Source of the DNA: Alphaproteobacteria bacterium
GTDB taxonomy: Bacteria; Pseudomonadota; Alphaproteobacteria; Caulobacterales; Caulobacteraceae
Direction of reading: 5' to 3'
NCBI GenBank assembly: GCA_025359785.1
Contig: JANYET010000015.1
Span: 1-64,000 of the forward strand
Length of the DNA stretch: 64,000 bases
The position numbers were made by a program, and so were the translations under genes. Below, one piece after another: positions 16,773 through 27,311 of the stretch (the first letter of the stretch is position 1; each line of letters starts with the position of its first letter). A model generated the notes under the pieces. That model was not told the DNA's origin. It saw only the letters and a list, made by a program, of their open reading frames with translations, and ran no database searches.

Positions 16773-18263
16773 GTGTTGCTGGAACCGGGATCGACCTGCT
16801 GGCGCCGTGAGGTCTCCGGCCGCGCCGCGCTGATCGTCGACATGGCCGCCTATTTCGACGCCGCCATGACCGCGATGGGCCGGGCCAAACACACCGTCCA
16901 CCTGCTGAACTGGGCCTTCGAACCCCAGACGCTGTTCCATCCGCAACCGGGCTGCACGGGCCCCGACAGCGACCGCATCGCCAACTTCCTGAAGCGCCTG
17001 GCCAAGGACAACCCCGACCTCGACGTGCGCATCCTGTGCTGGCAGTCCGCCGCGCCGGTCGCCGCCACCCAGAACTGGTTTCCGCTGGCCGACCGCAAGG
17101 AATTCGCCGGCAGCCGGGTCAAGTTCCACCTCGACGGCAAGCTGCCCATGGGCGCCTCGCACCACCAGAAGGTCATCGTCATCGACGACGCCATCGCCTT
17201 CTGCGGCGGCGGCGACATCGGCCCCGACCGCTGGGACACGCCGCAACACCTCGACGACGATCCCCGCCGCCAGAAGACCAGGCATGCGCACGGCAATTCG
17301 GAGAACGACTTCGACAGCCGCCACGAGGTGATGGGTCTCGTCGAGGGCGCGCCCGCCAAGGCGCTGGGCCTGCTGTTCCGCGAGCGCTGGACGCGAGCCA
17401 CCGGTGAAATCCTGCCCGAACCGCCGACCACCCGCCCAGCCTGGCCCGCCCAGGTCACCGCCCAGTTCAAGGCGGTGGAGGTCGGCCTGTCACGCACCCA
17501 CGGCGCCTGGGGGCATCACCCGGAGGTGCGCGAGGTCGAGGCCCTGCACCTGGCCGCCATCGCTGACGCCAGGCGCTGCATCTACATGGAGAACCAGTAT
17601 TTCACCTCGCCGCTGATCGCCGCCGCCCTGGCCGGGCGGCTCAGCGAACCGGAGGGGCCCGAGGTGGTGCTGATCGGCACGGAGCATTCCCCCAGCTTCT
17701 TCGATCAGGCGACCATGGACCGCACGCGGGTCAAGTTCCTTGAACGGTTGAAACGCGCCGACCGGTACGGCCGCTTCCAGGCCTACAGCCCGGTCACCAC
17801 GCTCGGCCGGATCATCATCGTCCACGCCAAGCTGACGATCATCGACGACCGCCTGCTGCGCATCGGCTCGGCGAATATCAACAACCGCTCCCTGGGCTTC
17901 GATACCGAGTGCGACCTCTCCTTCGAGGCCACAGGCCGCGCCGGGACCGGCAACCGGCTAGAGATCACCCGCCTGCGCACCCACCTGCTCGCCCACTGGC
18001 TGGGCTGCGACCACGCCATCGTGGAGGCCGCGATCCGCAAGGCGGGCGGCATCGGCGCGGGCCTCGAAGCGCTGCGCAACGCCGGCTACGCGCGCCTGCG
18101 GCCCATCGCGATGAAGCCGGTGGAGGGCCTCGCCGCCGCCATCGCCGCCTACCACCTGGGCGACCCCTTCAGCCCCGGAGACGGCTGGCGCCCCTGGCGA
18201 CGCAAGAGCCTCTCCAAAAGCGCCGACCGCCGCGGCCACGAGGCGGCCAAGGCGCACGCTTGA
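16773..18263 (+). CDS. Phospholipase D / cardiolipin-synthase-like protein
   Basis: The GTG at 16773 is chosen over the TTG at 16746 because GAGAGGG lies eight bases before it. The 496-residue product has two HKD catalytic motifs of the PLD superfamily. The first is at about residue 130 (HHQKVIVIDDAIAFCGGGDI), the second at about 350 (HAKLTIIDDRLLRIGSANINNRS). The two histidines and lysines are intact, so it should be a phosphodiesterase or transphosphatidylase acting on phospholipids. No transmembrane anchor is visible, unlike classical ClsA, so it resembles soluble PLD-like enzymes. It precedes yccF by 65 bp on the same strand and may share a transcript with it. Confidence 0.88.
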   Translation: MLLEPGSTCWRREVSGRAALIVDMAAYFDAAMTAMGRAKHTVHLLNWAFEPQTLFHPQPGCTGPDSDRIANFLKRLAKDNPDLDVRILCWQSAAPVAATQNWFPLADRKEFAGSRVKFHLDGKLPMGASHHQKVIVIDDAIAFCGGGDIGPDRWDTPQHLDDDPRRQKTRHAHGNSENDFDSRHEVMGLVEGAPAKALGLLFRERWTRATGEILPEPPTTRPAWPAQVTAQFKAVEVGLSRTHGAWGHHPEVREVEALHLAAIADARRCIYMENQYFTSPLIAAALAGRLSEPEGPEVVLIGTEHSPSFFDQATMDRTRVKFLERLKRADRYGRFQAYSPVTTLGRIIIVHAKLTIIDDRLLRIGSANINNRSLGFDTECDLSFEATGRAGTGNRLEITRLRTHLLAHWLGCDHAIVEAAIRKAGGIGAGLEALRNAGYARLRPIAMKPVEGLAAAIAAYHLGDPFSPGDGWRPWRRKSLSKSADRRGHEAAKAHA

Positions 18264-18328
18264 GCGGAAATCGAAGGGCGCTCCCGCACGCCCATAGTAA
18301 GACACGACAACACCCGAAGGAGCCCGCC

Positions 18329-18697
18329 ATGCGCACCCTGATGAACGTCCTGTGGTTCATTTTCGGCGGCTGGATTTCCGGCAGCCTGTGGGTCCTGGCC
18401 GGCTGCATCTTCGCCATCACCATCGTCGGCCTGCCCTGGGTCCCGGCCGCCTTCCGCATGGCCGGCTTCAGCTATTTCCCATTCGGCAAGCTGGTCGTTG
18501 ACCGCGACGACGGCCCGGCGAGCCTCGTCCTGAACGTGCTCTGGCTGGTGTTCGCCGGCTGGTGGCTGGCCCTGCACCACCTGGTCCTGGCCGTGGCGCT
18601 CGCCGTCACCATCATCGGCCTGCCCTTCGCCTGGCAGCACGTGAAACTCGCCCTGCTCTCCCTCACCCCGGTCGGCAAGGCGGTGATCGAGGTCTAA
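18329..18697 (+). CDS. yccF: YccF domain-containing inner-membrane protein
   Basis: The 122-residue protein has two copies of the YccF module. The paired patterns are NVLWFIFGGWISGSLWVLAG, then ITIVGLPW, and NVLWLVFAGWWLALHHLVLA, then ITIIGLPFA. Each gives hydrophobic membrane segments ending in a G-L-P turn. An AAGGAG lies about eight bases before the ATG. YccF proteins are widespread and of unknown function. The stop codon interleaves with that of the convergent flavin reductase gene (overlap 18694-18697). Confidence 0.9.
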   Translation: MRTLMNVLWFIFGGWISGSLWVLAGCIFAITIVGLPWVPAAFRMAGFSYFPFGKLVVDRDDGPASLVLNVLWLVFAGWWLALHHLVLAVALAVTIIGLPFAWQHVKLALLSLTPVGKAVIEV

Positions 18698-19338
18698 CCC
18701 GCCCCCGGAAGCGGCCAGCCGGGCCGGCGCATCTCGAACATCGCGTCGGGCCGCACCTCGATATAGTCGCCCATCCGCCCGGCCCGCAGGATCGGGTGCG
18801 CCTGCGCCGTCTGATAGACACCCTCTTTCAGCAGCGCCTTGTCGATATGGACGCAGACCACCTCGCCGATGGTCAGCCACGCCTCCGCCGCCTGCCCGTC
18901 CGCGCCCTTCAGCCGGATGATCTCGGAAAGCCGGCACTCGAAGTTCACCGGGCTCTCCAGAATGCGCGGCGCGGCCACCACCTGGCCCTCGACCGCCGTC
19001 AGGCCAGCCACCGCGAACTCGTCCACATCCGGCGGCGCCGGCGCCGCGGTCAGGTTCATCGCCTCCCCCAGCGCCTTGGTCGCCAGGTTCCAGCAGAACA
19101 CCCCGGTCTCTTCGATATTGGCCAGGCTGTCCTTGCGCCCCGTGCTCGAAAACCCGATCAGCGGCGGCGTGTAGCTGAGCGCATTGAAGAAGCTGTAGGG
19201 TGCCAGGTTCGCCACCCCGCTCGACCCGCGCGACGAAATCCAGCCGATCGGCCTGGGCCCGACGATCGCGTTGAACGGATCGTGCCGCAGGCCATGGCCG
19301 TTGCGGGGCTCATAGATGTGGGCGTTCGCGTCAGCCAT
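18694..19338 (-). CDS. Flavin reductase-like FMN-binding protein
   Basis: The 214-residue protein matches the Flavin_Reduct fold. RHDPFNAIVGPRPIGWISS opens the FMN-binding strand, NLAPYSFFNALSYTPPLIGFSS forms the phosphate/isoalloxazine pocket, and ETGVFCWNLAT follows. This subfamily, with the PRPIGWIS signature, includes NAD(P)H:flavin oxidoreductases and proteins of unknown substrate. It is cytoplasmic, with no signal peptide. It is convergent with yccF and stands alone between yccF and kdpE. The specific electron partner cannot be read from the sequence. Confidence 0.87.
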   Translation of the reverse strand: MADANAHIYEPRNGHGLRHDPFNAIVGPRPIGWISSRGSSGVANLAPYSFFNALSYTPPLIGFSSTGRKDSLANIEETGVFCWNLATKALGEAMNLTAAPAPPDVDEFAVAGLTAVEGQVVAAPRILESPVNFECRLSEIIRLKGADGQAAEAWLTIGEVVCVHIDKALLKEGVYQTAQAHPILRAGRMGDYIEVRPDAMFEMRRPGWPLPGAG

Positions 19339-19385
19339 CGCGCCGGTTTACGGCCCTCCGCGCCATGCCGCTAGCCCATCCGCCG

Positions 19386-20075
19386 CTAACCCATCCAACG
19401 ATAGCCGACCCCTGGCTCGGTGAGGATCAGGGCCGGCGCCGTCGGGTCCGGCTCGATCTTCTGGCGCAGCTGGCCCACGAAGACCCGCAGATACTGCACG
19501 TCCTGCTCGTGCGCGGGACCCCAGACGGCGGTGAGGAGCTGGCGGTGCGTCACCACCTTGCCGGCTCCGGCGACCAGTTGCGCCAGCAAGTCGTATTCGC
19601 GCGGCGACAGGCGGATCGCCACGCCGGCCCGCGTCACCAGACGCTTGATCAGGTCGACCGTGAGGTCGCCCACGGTCACCACCGGCGCGGCCCCGCCGTC
19701 CTGCAGCTTGTGCCGCAGCGCCGCGCGGATGCGGGCCAGCAGCTCGCCCACCCCGAACGGCTTTTCCACATAGTCGTCAGCGCCCAGATCGAGCGCGTCG
19801 ATCTTCTCCGTCTCCCGGTCCCGCGCCGACAGGATGATCAGCGGCCCCTTGTAGAAGGCCCGCGCCTTTTCCAGCGCCTGCTTGCCGTCCATGTCCGGCA
19901 GGCCGAGGTCCAGCACCACCACGTCAGGCGCCTTGCGCGCGATCTCCTTCAGCCCCGCCGCCGCCGTGTCGGCGCGCACATGCTCATAGCCGCTGGCGTC
20001 CAGGGCCGGGCCCAGGAACCGATGGATCTGCGGCTCATCGTCGATGACCAGGATGCGGGGCCTGTAGGCAGTCAC
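19386..20075 (-). CDS. kdpE: KdpE response regulator of the potassium-uptake operon
   Basis: This is a 229-residue OmpR-type regulator. The receiver domain (1-120) has the acidic pocket DDE, the phosphoacceptor in VVVLDLGLPDMDGK (about D57), the conserved S/T region in IILSARD and K107 in YVEKPFG. The winged-helix domain (about 135-225) contains LSPREYDLLAQLV and VFVGQLRQKIEPDP. The start is a GTG at 20075. The gene is last in the kdp operon, 61 bp behind kdpD. It activates kdpFABC when phosphorylated by KdpD at low external potassium or turgor stress (family knowledge). Confidence 0.93.
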   Translation of the reverse strand: MTAYRPRILVIDDEPQIHRFLGPALDASGYEHVRADTAAAGLKEIARKAPDVVVLDLGLPDMDGKQALEKARAFYKGPLIILSARDRETEKIDALDLGADDYVEKPFGVGELLARIRAALRHKLQDGGAAPVVTVGDLTVDLIKRLVTRAGVAIRLSPREYDLLAQLVAGAGKVVTHRQLLTAVWGPAHEQDVQYLRVFVGQLRQKIEPDPTAPALILTEPGVGYRWMG

Positions 20076-20136
20076 CCTGCTGCGCTCCTGCGGAGCTTCG
20101 CAGGGCTTGTCCTTCGAAGCCTTGGCGAAGGATGGA

Positions 20137-22812
20137 TCAAAGCAGGTCTCCGGGGTGGGCCCGCTCTTTCGGCAGGCTGATCAGGATACGGGTGCCGCGC
20201 CCCTCGTGGATCGGTGAGGCCGCCGCGATGCGTCCGCCCATGGCCTCCACGAAACCCTTGGAAATGGCAAGGCCCAGGCCGGCGCCCTTGCCCCGGTCGG
20301 TGGCCTCCTCCATCCGCCGGAAGCGCTCGAACACCCGCTCCAGCTCGGTGGTCGGGATGCCGCGCCCCTCGTCTTCGATGGAGATCACCACATTGCCCCG
20401 ATCCTCGTAGGCGGCGACCTCGATGGCCGTGCCGTCCGGGCTGTAGGCGATGGCGTTCTCCAGGATATTGACCAGCGCCTGCTCCAGCAGCGAGGCGTCG
20501 GCCATCACCATCGACAGCTGCCCCGGAAAATCGCGGTCGAGCGTGCGTCCCTCCAGCCGCCGCTTAACCCGGTCCACGGCGGCGCGCAGCACGTCGCGCA
20601 CATCGACCCATTCCCGCCGGGTCGACAGTCCGCCGCCCTCCAGCCGGGTCATGTCCAACAGGTCGCCCACGTAGCGGTTCAGCCGCTCGGCTTCCTCGCG
20701 GATCGACTGCAGCAGGTCGTCTCGCACCTTCGGCGTCAGCGTCTTGCCGAAGTCGATCAGGGTGGTGGCCGACCCCAGCACGGTGGAGAGCGGCGTGCGC
20801 AGGTCGTGGCTGATCGAGTTGAACAGCGCCGAGCGCAGACGGTCGGACCGCCGCAACGCCTCCGCGCCCGCCGCCGCCGCCGCGAACTCGGCCCGCTCCA
20901 GCGCCACGGCGCCCTGGTCCAGCAGCGCGCTGACGAACCGCTCGCCGTCCTCCGTGGCCACCGCCTTGGGCTCGACGCCGACCACCCCGGCCCGGGACTT
21001 CACCCCCTGCAGCGGGCGGAAGGTCCAGGCGGCGTTGGGCAAGGTGCCGGTGCCCGCGCCCGCCGGCTCGCCCCGGTCCCAGGCCCAGCGCGCCGCGGCC
21101 ATGTCGCCGGGGGTCAGCGCGGCCGACGGCGGCGAGGCGGCGGTGACCTGGATGTCCTCGCCCACCGGCGTCAGCACCACGGCGGCCGAACCGGTCGCGG
21201 CGGCCAGCTGTTCGGCCAGGGCGATCGCGGCGTCCTCCGCCCGGGCCGCGGCCGACAGCCGCCGGGTGGCCGACAGCACCGCGGAAATCCCCGACGCCCG
21301 CCGCGAGACCGCCAGCGACTGGTCGCGGATGCGGCCGGTCAGCCAGCCCGTGGTCATGGCGACGGCGAAGAATACCGCGAAGGTGAACACGTCGGCGGCG
21401 TGGCCGATGTAGAAAGTCAGCCGCGGCTCAAGGAAGAAGAAGTTGTAGACCAGCGCCGCCGCCGTCGCCGCCGTCACCGCCGGCCAGAGGCCGAACGCCA
21501 GGCCCGAGACCAGCACGCTGAGCATGAACACCATCGCCAGGTTGGCGCTCTGCGCATAGCGATCGACCACATAGGCCACGCCGCCCGCCACGCCCACGAC
21601 GGCCAGCGCGCCCAGGTGCCCAAGCCACGGAAACACCAGCGGCCCGCGCCGCGTCGCCGGCTCCGGCGTCTCGGCGTCCAGCGACTCGGTGATCACATGC
21701 ACCGCCGCCCCGCTGGTCTCGGTCAGCAGGGCGCCGATCAGATTTTTCTGGAACGGCCGGCGGCGATGCCGGGTCTTGCCGACCACGATCTGGGTCAGGT
21801 TGTTGCGCCGCGCATAGTCCAGCACGCAGCCGACCAGGTCGTCGCCAGTCAGGCTCACCGTCGCCCCGCCCAGCTGGTCGGCCAGCTTCAGCGCCTCACG
21901 AAGCTTCTGCGCCGCGGCCGCCGAGGGCGGGGCGAGGTTCGGCCGCTCGACGTGGGCCACCGTCCAGGGCGCGTCCATCATCATGTCGGAGAGCCGGCGG
22001 CCGGCCCGCACCAGCGCCGCGGCCATGGCGTCCGGACCCACCAGCACCAGGATCCGCTCGCCCGCCGCCCAGGGCCCCTCGACGCCGGCCCGCTTCATGG
22101 CTCCGATCAGTTGGCCGTCCACGGTCTGGGCCGCGCGCCGCAGCGCCAGCTCGCGCAAGGCGGTCAGGTTCTCGGTCTTGAAGAACCGCTCGGCGGCCAG
22201 TTGCGCGGTCTCGCCCAGATAGACCTTGCCCTCGGCCATCCGTTCGCGGAGCTCGGCGGGCGTGATGTCGATCAGCTCGATCTCGTCGGCGCGGGAGAGC
22301 GCTCCGTCCGGCACCGTTTCGCGCTGCCGCACCCCGGTGATCTTCCAGACCACGTCCACGAGGCTCTCCAGATGCTGGACGTTCAACGTGGTCCAGACGT
22401 CGATCCCCGCCGAAAGGATCTCCTCCACGTCCTGCCAGCGCTTGGGGTGACGCGAGCCCGGGGCGTTGGAGTGGGCGTATTCGTCGACCAGCAGCAGGCC
22501 GGGCTTGCGGGCCAGGGCGGCGTCAATGTCGAACTCCAGCAGCGTGCCGCCGCGATGCTCGATCGGCTTGCGCGACATGACGTCCAGTCCGCGCAGCAGG
22601 GCCTGTGTATCGCGCCGTCCGTGGGTCTCGACCACGCCGACAATGACGTCGCCGCCCTCGGCCTTTCGGCGGCGGGCGGCGCGCAACATCTCGTAGGTCT
22701 TGCCGACCCCGGGCGACATGCCCAGGAAGACCTTCAGCCGGCCTCGCCCCGGGCGATCCGTAGCCGCCAGCAGGGCGTCCGGATCGGGTCGCCTGGGCTC
22801 GTCGTTCTTCAT
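20137..22812 (-). CDS. kdpD: KdpD sensor histidine kinase
   Basis: The 891-residue protein begins at the ATG at 22812, which overlaps the kdpC stop as TGATG. Domains in order are the KdpD N-terminal domain with Walker A GMSPGVGKTYEML (about 30-42), a universal-stress-like domain (about 240-370), and the DUF4118 four-helix membrane sensor (about 395-500). A GAF-like region follows, then HisKA with the phosphoacceptor H in SISHDLRTPLSTVLGS (about 660), and HATPase_c with NAIAYSPDG and DEGRGIP. It senses potassium limitation and phosphorylates KdpE. All key motifs are intact. Walker A has MS where many homologues have AA, which should be tolerated. Confidence 0.94.
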   Translation of the reverse strand: MKNDEPRRPDPDALLAATDRPGRGRLKVFLGMSPGVGKTYEMLRAARRRKAEGGDVIVGVVETHGRRDTQALLRGLDVMSRKPIEHRGGTLLEFDIDAALARKPGLLLVDEYAHSNAPGSRHPKRWQDVEEILSAGIDVWTTLNVQHLESLVDVVWKITGVRQRETVPDGALSRADEIELIDITPAELRERMAEGKVYLGETAQLAAERFFKTENLTALRELALRRAAQTVDGQLIGAMKRAGVEGPWAAGERILVLVGPDAMAAALVRAGRRLSDMMMDAPWTVAHVERPNLAPPSAAAAQKLREALKLADQLGGATVSLTGDDLVGCVLDYARRNNLTQIVVGKTRHRRRPFQKNLIGALLTETSGAAVHVITESLDAETPEPATRRGPLVFPWLGHLGALAVVGVAGGVAYVVDRYAQSANLAMVFMLSVLVSGLAFGLWPAVTAATAAALVYNFFFLEPRLTFYIGHAADVFTFAVFFAVAMTTGWLTGRIRDQSLAVSRRASGISAVLSATRRLSAAARAEDAAIALAEQLAAATGSAAVVLTPVGEDIQVTAASPPSAALTPGDMAAARWAWDRGEPAGAGTGTLPNAAWTFRPLQGVKSRAGVVGVEPKAVATEDGERFVSALLDQGAVALERAEFAAAAAGAEALRRSDRLRSALFNSISHDLRTPLSTVLGSATTLIDFGKTLTPKVRDDLLQSIREEAERLNRYVGDLLDMTRLEGGGLSTRREWVDVRDVLRAAVDRVKRRLEGRTLDRDFPGQLSMVMADASLLEQALVNILENAIAYSPDGTAIEVAAYEDRGNVVISIEDEGRGIPTTELERVFERFRRMEEATDRGKGAGLGLAISKGFVEAMGGRIAAASPIHEGRGTRILISLPKERAHPGDLL

Positions 22813-23399
22813 CAAGGCCTAGGGTGCGCCATGGGCCAGGCGGCGTCGAGAGCCAGGTTGGTCTTCAGCACATTGACATGCGCCTGTCCGAACACGCCCA
22901 GCCAGGGGCCGTCGGTATTGTCGGCGATGACCTTCTCGATCTCGCTCACCGGCGCGGTCCGGGCCGCGGCCAGGCGGGCGATCTGCCGGGCGGCGTTGGC
23001 CGGCGACACATCGGGGTCGAGGCCGGAGGCCGAGGTCGTGACCGCATCGGCCGGAACCGGCCCCGCGCCCTCGGCCTGCAAACCCGCCGTGTCCTTGGCG
23101 ATGCGCTTGGCGAGGTCCGGGTTCAGCGGACCCAGGTTGGAACCGGAAGAGTTCGAGGCGTCGTAGCCGTCGGTCCCGGCCGCCGAGGGACGCGGATGCA
23201 GGTATTCAGACTTGGCGAAATTCTGCCCGATCAGGGCGGAGCCCACCACCTGGCCGCTCGCGTCGCGGATCAGGCTGCCGGCCGCCTGCGCCGGGAAGGC
23301 CAGGTGGGCGATGCCGGTGACCGCCAGCGGATAACCGACCCCCAACAGCAGGGTAAAGAACAGGGTGGCGACGAGCGCCGGACGGATCTGGGAGAGCAT
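22812..23399 (-). CDS. kdpC: KdpC subunit of the K+-transporting ATPase
   Basis: The 195-residue protein starts at the ATG at 23399. The track shows only a longer out-of-family extension. One N-terminal membrane helix (ALVATLFFTLLLGVGYPLAVTGI) precedes the periplasmic KdpC domain with GSLIRDASGQVVGSALIGQNF, HPRPSAAG.DGYDASNSSGSNLG and the conserved C-terminal TTSASGLDPDVSPANA. KdpC stabilises the KdpFABC complex and raises the affinity for potassium. It is 8 bp downstream of kdpB. Its stop overlaps the kdpD start by one base, which implies translational coupling. Confidence 0.93.
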   Translation of the reverse strand: MLSQIRPALVATLFFTLLLGVGYPLAVTGIAHLAFPAQAAGSLIRDASGQVVGSALIGQNFAKSEYLHPRPSAAGTDGYDASNSSGSNLGPLNPDLAKRIAKDTAGLQAEGAGPVPADAVTTSASGLDPDVSPANAARQIARLAAARTAPVSEIEKVIADNTDGPWLGVFGQAHVNVLKTNLALDAAWPMAHPRP

Positions 23400-23407
23400 G
23401 GTGGTTC

Positions 23408-25480
23408 TCACACGAGGCCGATATTGGAGACGATCAGGTCGATAAGCTTGATGCCGACGAACGGGGCGACGATGCCGCCCAGGCCATAGACCAGCAGGTT
23501 GCGCTGCAGAAGCTTCGCCGCCCCGATCGCCCGGTACTTCACCCCGCGCAGCGCCAGCGGGATCAGCGCGATGATCACCAGGGCGTTGAAGATCACCGCC
23601 GACAGGATGGCGCTCTTCGGGCTGGCCAGATGCATGACGTTGAGCGCGCCCAGGGCCGGCATGGCGACCACGAACAGCGCCGGGATGATCGCGAAATACT
23701 TGGCCACGTCGTTGGCGATGGAGAAGGTGGTCAGCGCGCCGCGGGTGATCAGCATCTGTTTGCCGACTTCGACGATCTCGATGACCTTGGTCGGGTCTGA
23801 GTCCAGGTCGACCATGTTGCCGGCCTCGCGGGCGGCCTGGGCGCCGGTCTGCATGGCGACGCCGACGTCGGACTGGGCGAGCGCCGGCGCATCGTTGGCG
23901 CCGTCGCCGCACATCGCCACCAGGCGTCCCTTGCCCTGCTCCTCGCGGATCAGCCGCAGCTTGTCCTCGGGCGTGGCCTCGGCCAGGAAGTCATCGACCC
24001 CGGCTTCCGAGGCGATGGCCGCCGCCGTCACCGGGTTGTCGCCGGTGATCATCACCGTGCGCAGGCCCATGCGGCGCAGGTCCGCGAACCGCGCCTTCAC
24101 ATTGGGCTTCACCACGTCTTTCAGATGGATGACGCCGAACAGCACGCCGTTCTCGCTGACCGCCAGCGGCGTGCCGCCGGAGCGCGCGATACGGTCCACG
24201 GCGGCCGAGAACTCGGCCGGCGCCTCGCCGGGCGCAAGGCCCGCGTCCTTCAGCACCGCATCCACCGCGCCCTTGCGCCAGCGGTCCCCATTTCCATCTG
24301 GGCCGGCGTCCAGGCCGGACTGGCGCGTCATGGCGCTGAACGGGATCACCGTTGCGCCCTCCGGGGCCTCCAGCACCAAGCCCTGGTTGCGGCCAAGCTC
24401 CAGGATCGAGCGGCCTTCCGGCGTCTGGTCGCCCAGCGAGGCCAGCAGGGTCGCGCGCAGCATCATGTCCGGGCGCACGCCCGGCGCGGCGATCAGCTCG
24501 GTCGCCATGCGGTTGCCGAAAGTGATGGTGCCGGTCTTGTCGAGCAGCAGGGTGTCGACGTCGCCGGCGGCTTCCACCGCGCGGCCGGAGGTGGCCAGCA
24601 CATTGACCTTCAACAGCCGGTCCATGCCGGCGATGCCGACCGCTGACAGCAGCCCGCCGATGGTCGTCGGGATCAGGCAGATGAACAGCGCGCCCAGCAC
24701 CATCGGGTCGAGCGTCACACCGGAATAGGCGCCCAGGCCCAGCAGGGTCACCACCGCGATCAGGAAGATCAGCGTCAGGCCGGCCAGCAGCACCGCCAGG
24801 GCGATCTCGTTGGGGGTCTTTCGCCGGTCCGCGCCCTCGACCATGGCGATCATCCGGTCAAGGAAGGTGGCGCCCGCCTCGGACGTGATGCGCACCTTGA
24901 TCCAGTCGGAGACCACCGTCGTGCCGCCGGTCACCGCCGAGCGGTCGCCGCCGCTCTCGCGGATCACCGGCGCGCTTTCGCCGGTGATGGCGGCCTCGTT
25001 GACCGAGGCGACGCCCTCGATGATCTCGCCGTCGGCGGGGACCACGTCGCCCGCCTCCACCAGGACGATCTGGCCGACGCCCAGCTGGTGGGCCGGCGTC
25101 GGTACGATCGTCCCGGTCTTCGGATCGACGATCAGCTTGGCCTTGGTGGTCACCCGCGTGGCCCGCAGGCTGTCGGCGGCGGCCTTGCCCCGGCCCTCGG
25201 CGACGCTCTCGGCGAAGTTGGCGAACAGCACCGTCGCCCAAAGCCAGAGCGCGATCTGCAGGGCAAAGCCCCACGCCCCGTGATCCTTGATCGCCAGAAC
25301 CGTGGAGATCGAGGCCAGGATCGCCACGATCTCGGTGGCGAAGATCACCGGATTGCCGAGCAGCTTGCGCGGATCGAGCTTGACGAAGGCGTCGCGCGCC
25401 GCGCGGCCCAGCATGGCCGGCGAGAAGCTGCCGCCGAGGCCCGCGGCGCCGCGCGCCGTCACGGATGAGGTCATGGTCAT
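23408..25480 (-). CDS. kdpB: KdpB, P-type ATPase catalytic subunit
   Basis: The true start is the ATG at 25480 (MTMTSSV), giving 690 residues. The longer track ORF reads back into kdpA. P-type landmarks are [16 protein letters not shown] (actuator domain), [20 protein letters not shown] in the membrane, the phosphorylated aspartate in [13 protein letters not shown] (about 310), KGAVDAV in the nucleotide domain, and [21 protein letters not shown] in the hinge. It hydrolyses ATP to drive potassium through KdpA. It lies 20 bp behind kdpA. Confidence 0.95.
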   Translation of the reverse strand: MTMTSSVTARGAAGLGGSFSPAMLGRAARDAFVKLDPRKLLGNPVIFATEIVAILASISTVLAIKDHGAWGFALQIALWLWATVLFANFAESVAEGRGKAAADSLRATRVTTKAKLIVDPKTGTIVPTPAHQLGVGQIVLVEAGDVVPADGEIIEGVASVNEAAITGESAPVIRESGGDRSAVTGGTTVVSDWIKVRITSEAGATFLDRMIAMVEGADRRKTPNEIALAVLLAGLTLIFLIAVVTLLGLGAYSGVTLDPMVLGALFICLIPTTIGGLLSAVGIAGMDRLLKVNVLATSGRAVEAAGDVDTLLLDKTGTITFGNRMATELIAAPGVRPDMMLRATLLASLGDQTPEGRSILELGRNQGLVLEAPEGATVIPFSAMTRQSGLDAGPDGNGDRWRKGAVDAVLKDAGLAPGEAPAEFSAAVDRIARSGGTPLAVSENGVLFGVIHLKDVVKPNVKARFADLRRMGLRTVMITGDNPVTAAAIASEAGVDDFLAEATPEDKLRLIREEQGKGRLVAMCGDGANDAPALAQSDVGVAMQTGAQAAREAGNMVDLDSDPTKVIEIVEVGKQMLITRGALTTFSIANDVAKYFAIIPALFVVAMPALGALNVMHLASPKSAILSAVIFNALVIIALIPLALRGVKYRAIGAAKLLQRNLLVYGLGGIVAPFVGIKLIDLIVSNIGLV

Positions 25481-25500
25481 GTCAGTTGCCCGGTTGGGGT

Positions 25501-27225
25501 TCAGCGGGCCGCGACGGCGTGGAGCGCCTGGAAGTGCTCCACGATCGGGCCAAGGGCTAAGGCGGGGAAGAACTGCAGGCCGCCCATGATCAGGATCACC
25601 CCGATCAAAAGGCCGATGAACAGCGGCCCGTCCGTGGGGAAGGTGCCGGTGGTCGCGCCCAGCTTCGGCTTGGCGGCCAGCGACCCGGCGATGGCCAGCA
25701 CCGGCACCGCATAGGCGAAGCGGCCCAGCAGCATGGCGATGCCCAGCGTCGTGTTCCACCACGGCGTGTTGGCGGAAAGGCCCGCGAAGGCCGAGCCGTT
25801 GTTCCCGGTCGCCGAGGAGTAGGCGTAGAGGATCTCCGACAGGCCGTGGGCGCCGGGGTTGGCCAGCCCCTTCAGCGCCACCGGCAACACCGCCGCGACG
25901 CCCGAGAAGCCGAGGATCGCCAGCGGCAGGATCAGCACCGCCAGCATGGCGTATTTGATCTCGCGCGCCTCGACCTTCTTGCCGAGATATTCCGGGGTGC
26001 GCCCGACCATCAGCCCGGCCACGAACACCGCGATCAGCGCCATCACCACCATGCCGTAGAGGCCGGAGCCGACACCGCCTGGCAGCATTTCGCCGAGCTG
26101 GATCATGAACATCGCGACGCCGCCGCCCAAGGGCATGAAGCTGTCGTGCATGCCGTTGACGCCGCCGTCCGAGGCGCCCGTCGTGTTGGCCGCCCAGACC
26201 GCCGTCGAGGGCGCGCCGAAGCGGACTTCCTTGCCTTCCATGTTGACCGACGCGTCCGCGTGGGCGGCCGCCAGGGCCGGCGCCCTCTGCGTCTCGGTCG
26301 CGTAGATCGCCGCCGAGGCGCCCAGCACGAAGATCGCCATCACCGCCACCAGGGCGCGGGCTTCCTTCGCCGCCAGCACGATCCGGCCGAAGGCCACGAC
26401 GCAGGCGTAGGACAGCACGTTCATAGAGATGATCTCGATCAGGTTGGTGATCGCGTTCGGGTTCTCGAAGGGGTGAGCGGAGTTGGCGTTGAAGATGCCG
26501 CCGCCGTTGGTGCCGAACTGCTTGATGGCTTCCTGGCTGGCGGTGGGGAACAGCGCGATGGTCTGCTTGGCGCCCTCCAGCGTATGGGCCGTGACGTTGG
26601 CGATCAGGGTCTGGGGTTCGCCCAGCGCCACATAGGCCAGCGCGATGACGATCGAGAATGGCAACAGGATGTAGAGGCTGATCCGGGTCAGATCGACCCA
26701 GAAGTCGCCGAGGTTTTCACTGCGGTTGGCCGCGAACGCCCGCGCCACGGCGGCCGCGAGCGCGATGCCCGCCGCGGCCGACAGGAAGTTGTGCGACGTC
26801 AGGCCCGCCATCTGGCTGAAGGTCGAGAGCGTCGTCTCCGGCACGTAAGCCTGCCAGTTGGTGTTGGTGATGAAGCTGACCGAGGTGTTGAACGCCAGGT
26901 CCGGCGACAGGCCGGCGAACCCCTGCGGGTTCAGCGGCAGCAGGTTCTGGAACCTGAGCGTCAGATAGAGGATCACGAAGCTGGCGATCGAGAACGCCAG
27001 GAAGCTCATGGCGTAGGCGAGCCAGCCCTGCCCCCCCTTCGCGGCAAAGGCGTCGGGCTTCACGCCGCACCCGGCGTAGATCAGGCGCTCGACCGGCTTC
27101 AGGACGGGATCGAGCCACGTCCGCTCCCCCTTCCAGACGCGGGCCATATAGAGGCCCAGCGGCCAGGCGAGGCCAACCGTGACGGCGATGGTCAGGACGA
27201 TTTCCGCCCAGCCCTGCGGGTTCAT
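25501..27225 (-). CDS. kdpA: KdpA, potassium-translocating subunit
   Basis: The 574-residue polytopic protein has about ten hydrophobic segments and the family signatures [17 protein letters not shown] at the N-terminus, [14 protein letters not shown] and [20 protein letters not shown] (second selectivity-filter region). Further signatures are [20 protein letters not shown] near the C-terminus. It is related to the SKT potassium-channel superfamily and forms the K+ path of KdpFABC. Its ATG overlaps the kdpF stop by one base (TGATG). Confidence 0.95.
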   Translation of the reverse strand: MNPQGWAEIVLTIAVTVGLAWPLGLYMARVWKGERTWLDPVLKPVERLIYAGCGVKPDAFAAKGGQGWLAYAMSFLAFSIASFVILYLTLRFQNLLPLNPQGFAGLSPDLAFNTSVSFITNTNWQAYVPETTLSTFSQMAGLTSHNFLSAAAGIALAAAVARAFAANRSENLGDFWVDLTRISLYILLPFSIVIALAYVALGEPQTLIANVTAHTLEGAKQTIALFPTASQEAIKQFGTNGGGIFNANSAHPFENPNAITNLIEIISMNVLSYACVVAFGRIVLAAKEARALVAVMAIFVLGASAAIYATETQRAPALAAAHADASVNMEGKEVRFGAPSTAVWAANTTGASDGGVNGMHDSFMPLGGGVAMFMIQLGEMLPGGVGSGLYGMVVMALIAVFVAGLMVGRTPEYLGKKVEAREIKYAMLAVLILPLAILGFSGVAAVLPVALKGLANPGAHGLSEILYAYSSATGNNGSAFAGLSANTPWWNTTLGIAMLLGRFAYAVPVLAIAGSLAAKPKLGATTGTFPTDGPLFIGLLIGVILIMGGLQFFPALALGPIVEHFQALHAVAAR

Positions 27226-27311
27226 CAGAATTTCTCCGGACGAAGCAGGGCGACGATCATGTAGCCGCCGATGATGAGGGCGCCGAGGCCCCAGATCAGG
27301 TCCGCCAGCAT
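27225..27311 (-). CDS. kdpF: KdpF, small subunit of the K+-transporting ATPase
   Basis: The 28-residue ORF is too short for the track. It reads [16 protein letters not shown], then [12 protein letters not shown], a single transmembrane helix ending in the LLRPEKF tail that is diagnostic of KdpF. It stabilises the KdpABC complex in the inner membrane. It is coupled on both sides: its ATG overlaps the upstream micro-ORF stop and its TGA overlaps the kdpA ATG. Confidence 0.92.
   Translation of the reverse strand: MLADLIWGLGALIIGGYMIVALLRPEKF

Noticed and set aside
15591-17324. 577-codon minus-strand ORF across the TonB-C repeat and PLD genes
   Set aside because: It spans two real genes on the other strand and shows only composition-driven repeats.
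20806-23166. 786-codon plus-strand ORF antisense to kdpD and kdpC
   Set aside because: It is a shadow frame with Arg/His/Gly-rich sequence and no family match. KdpD motifs on the minus strand are complete.
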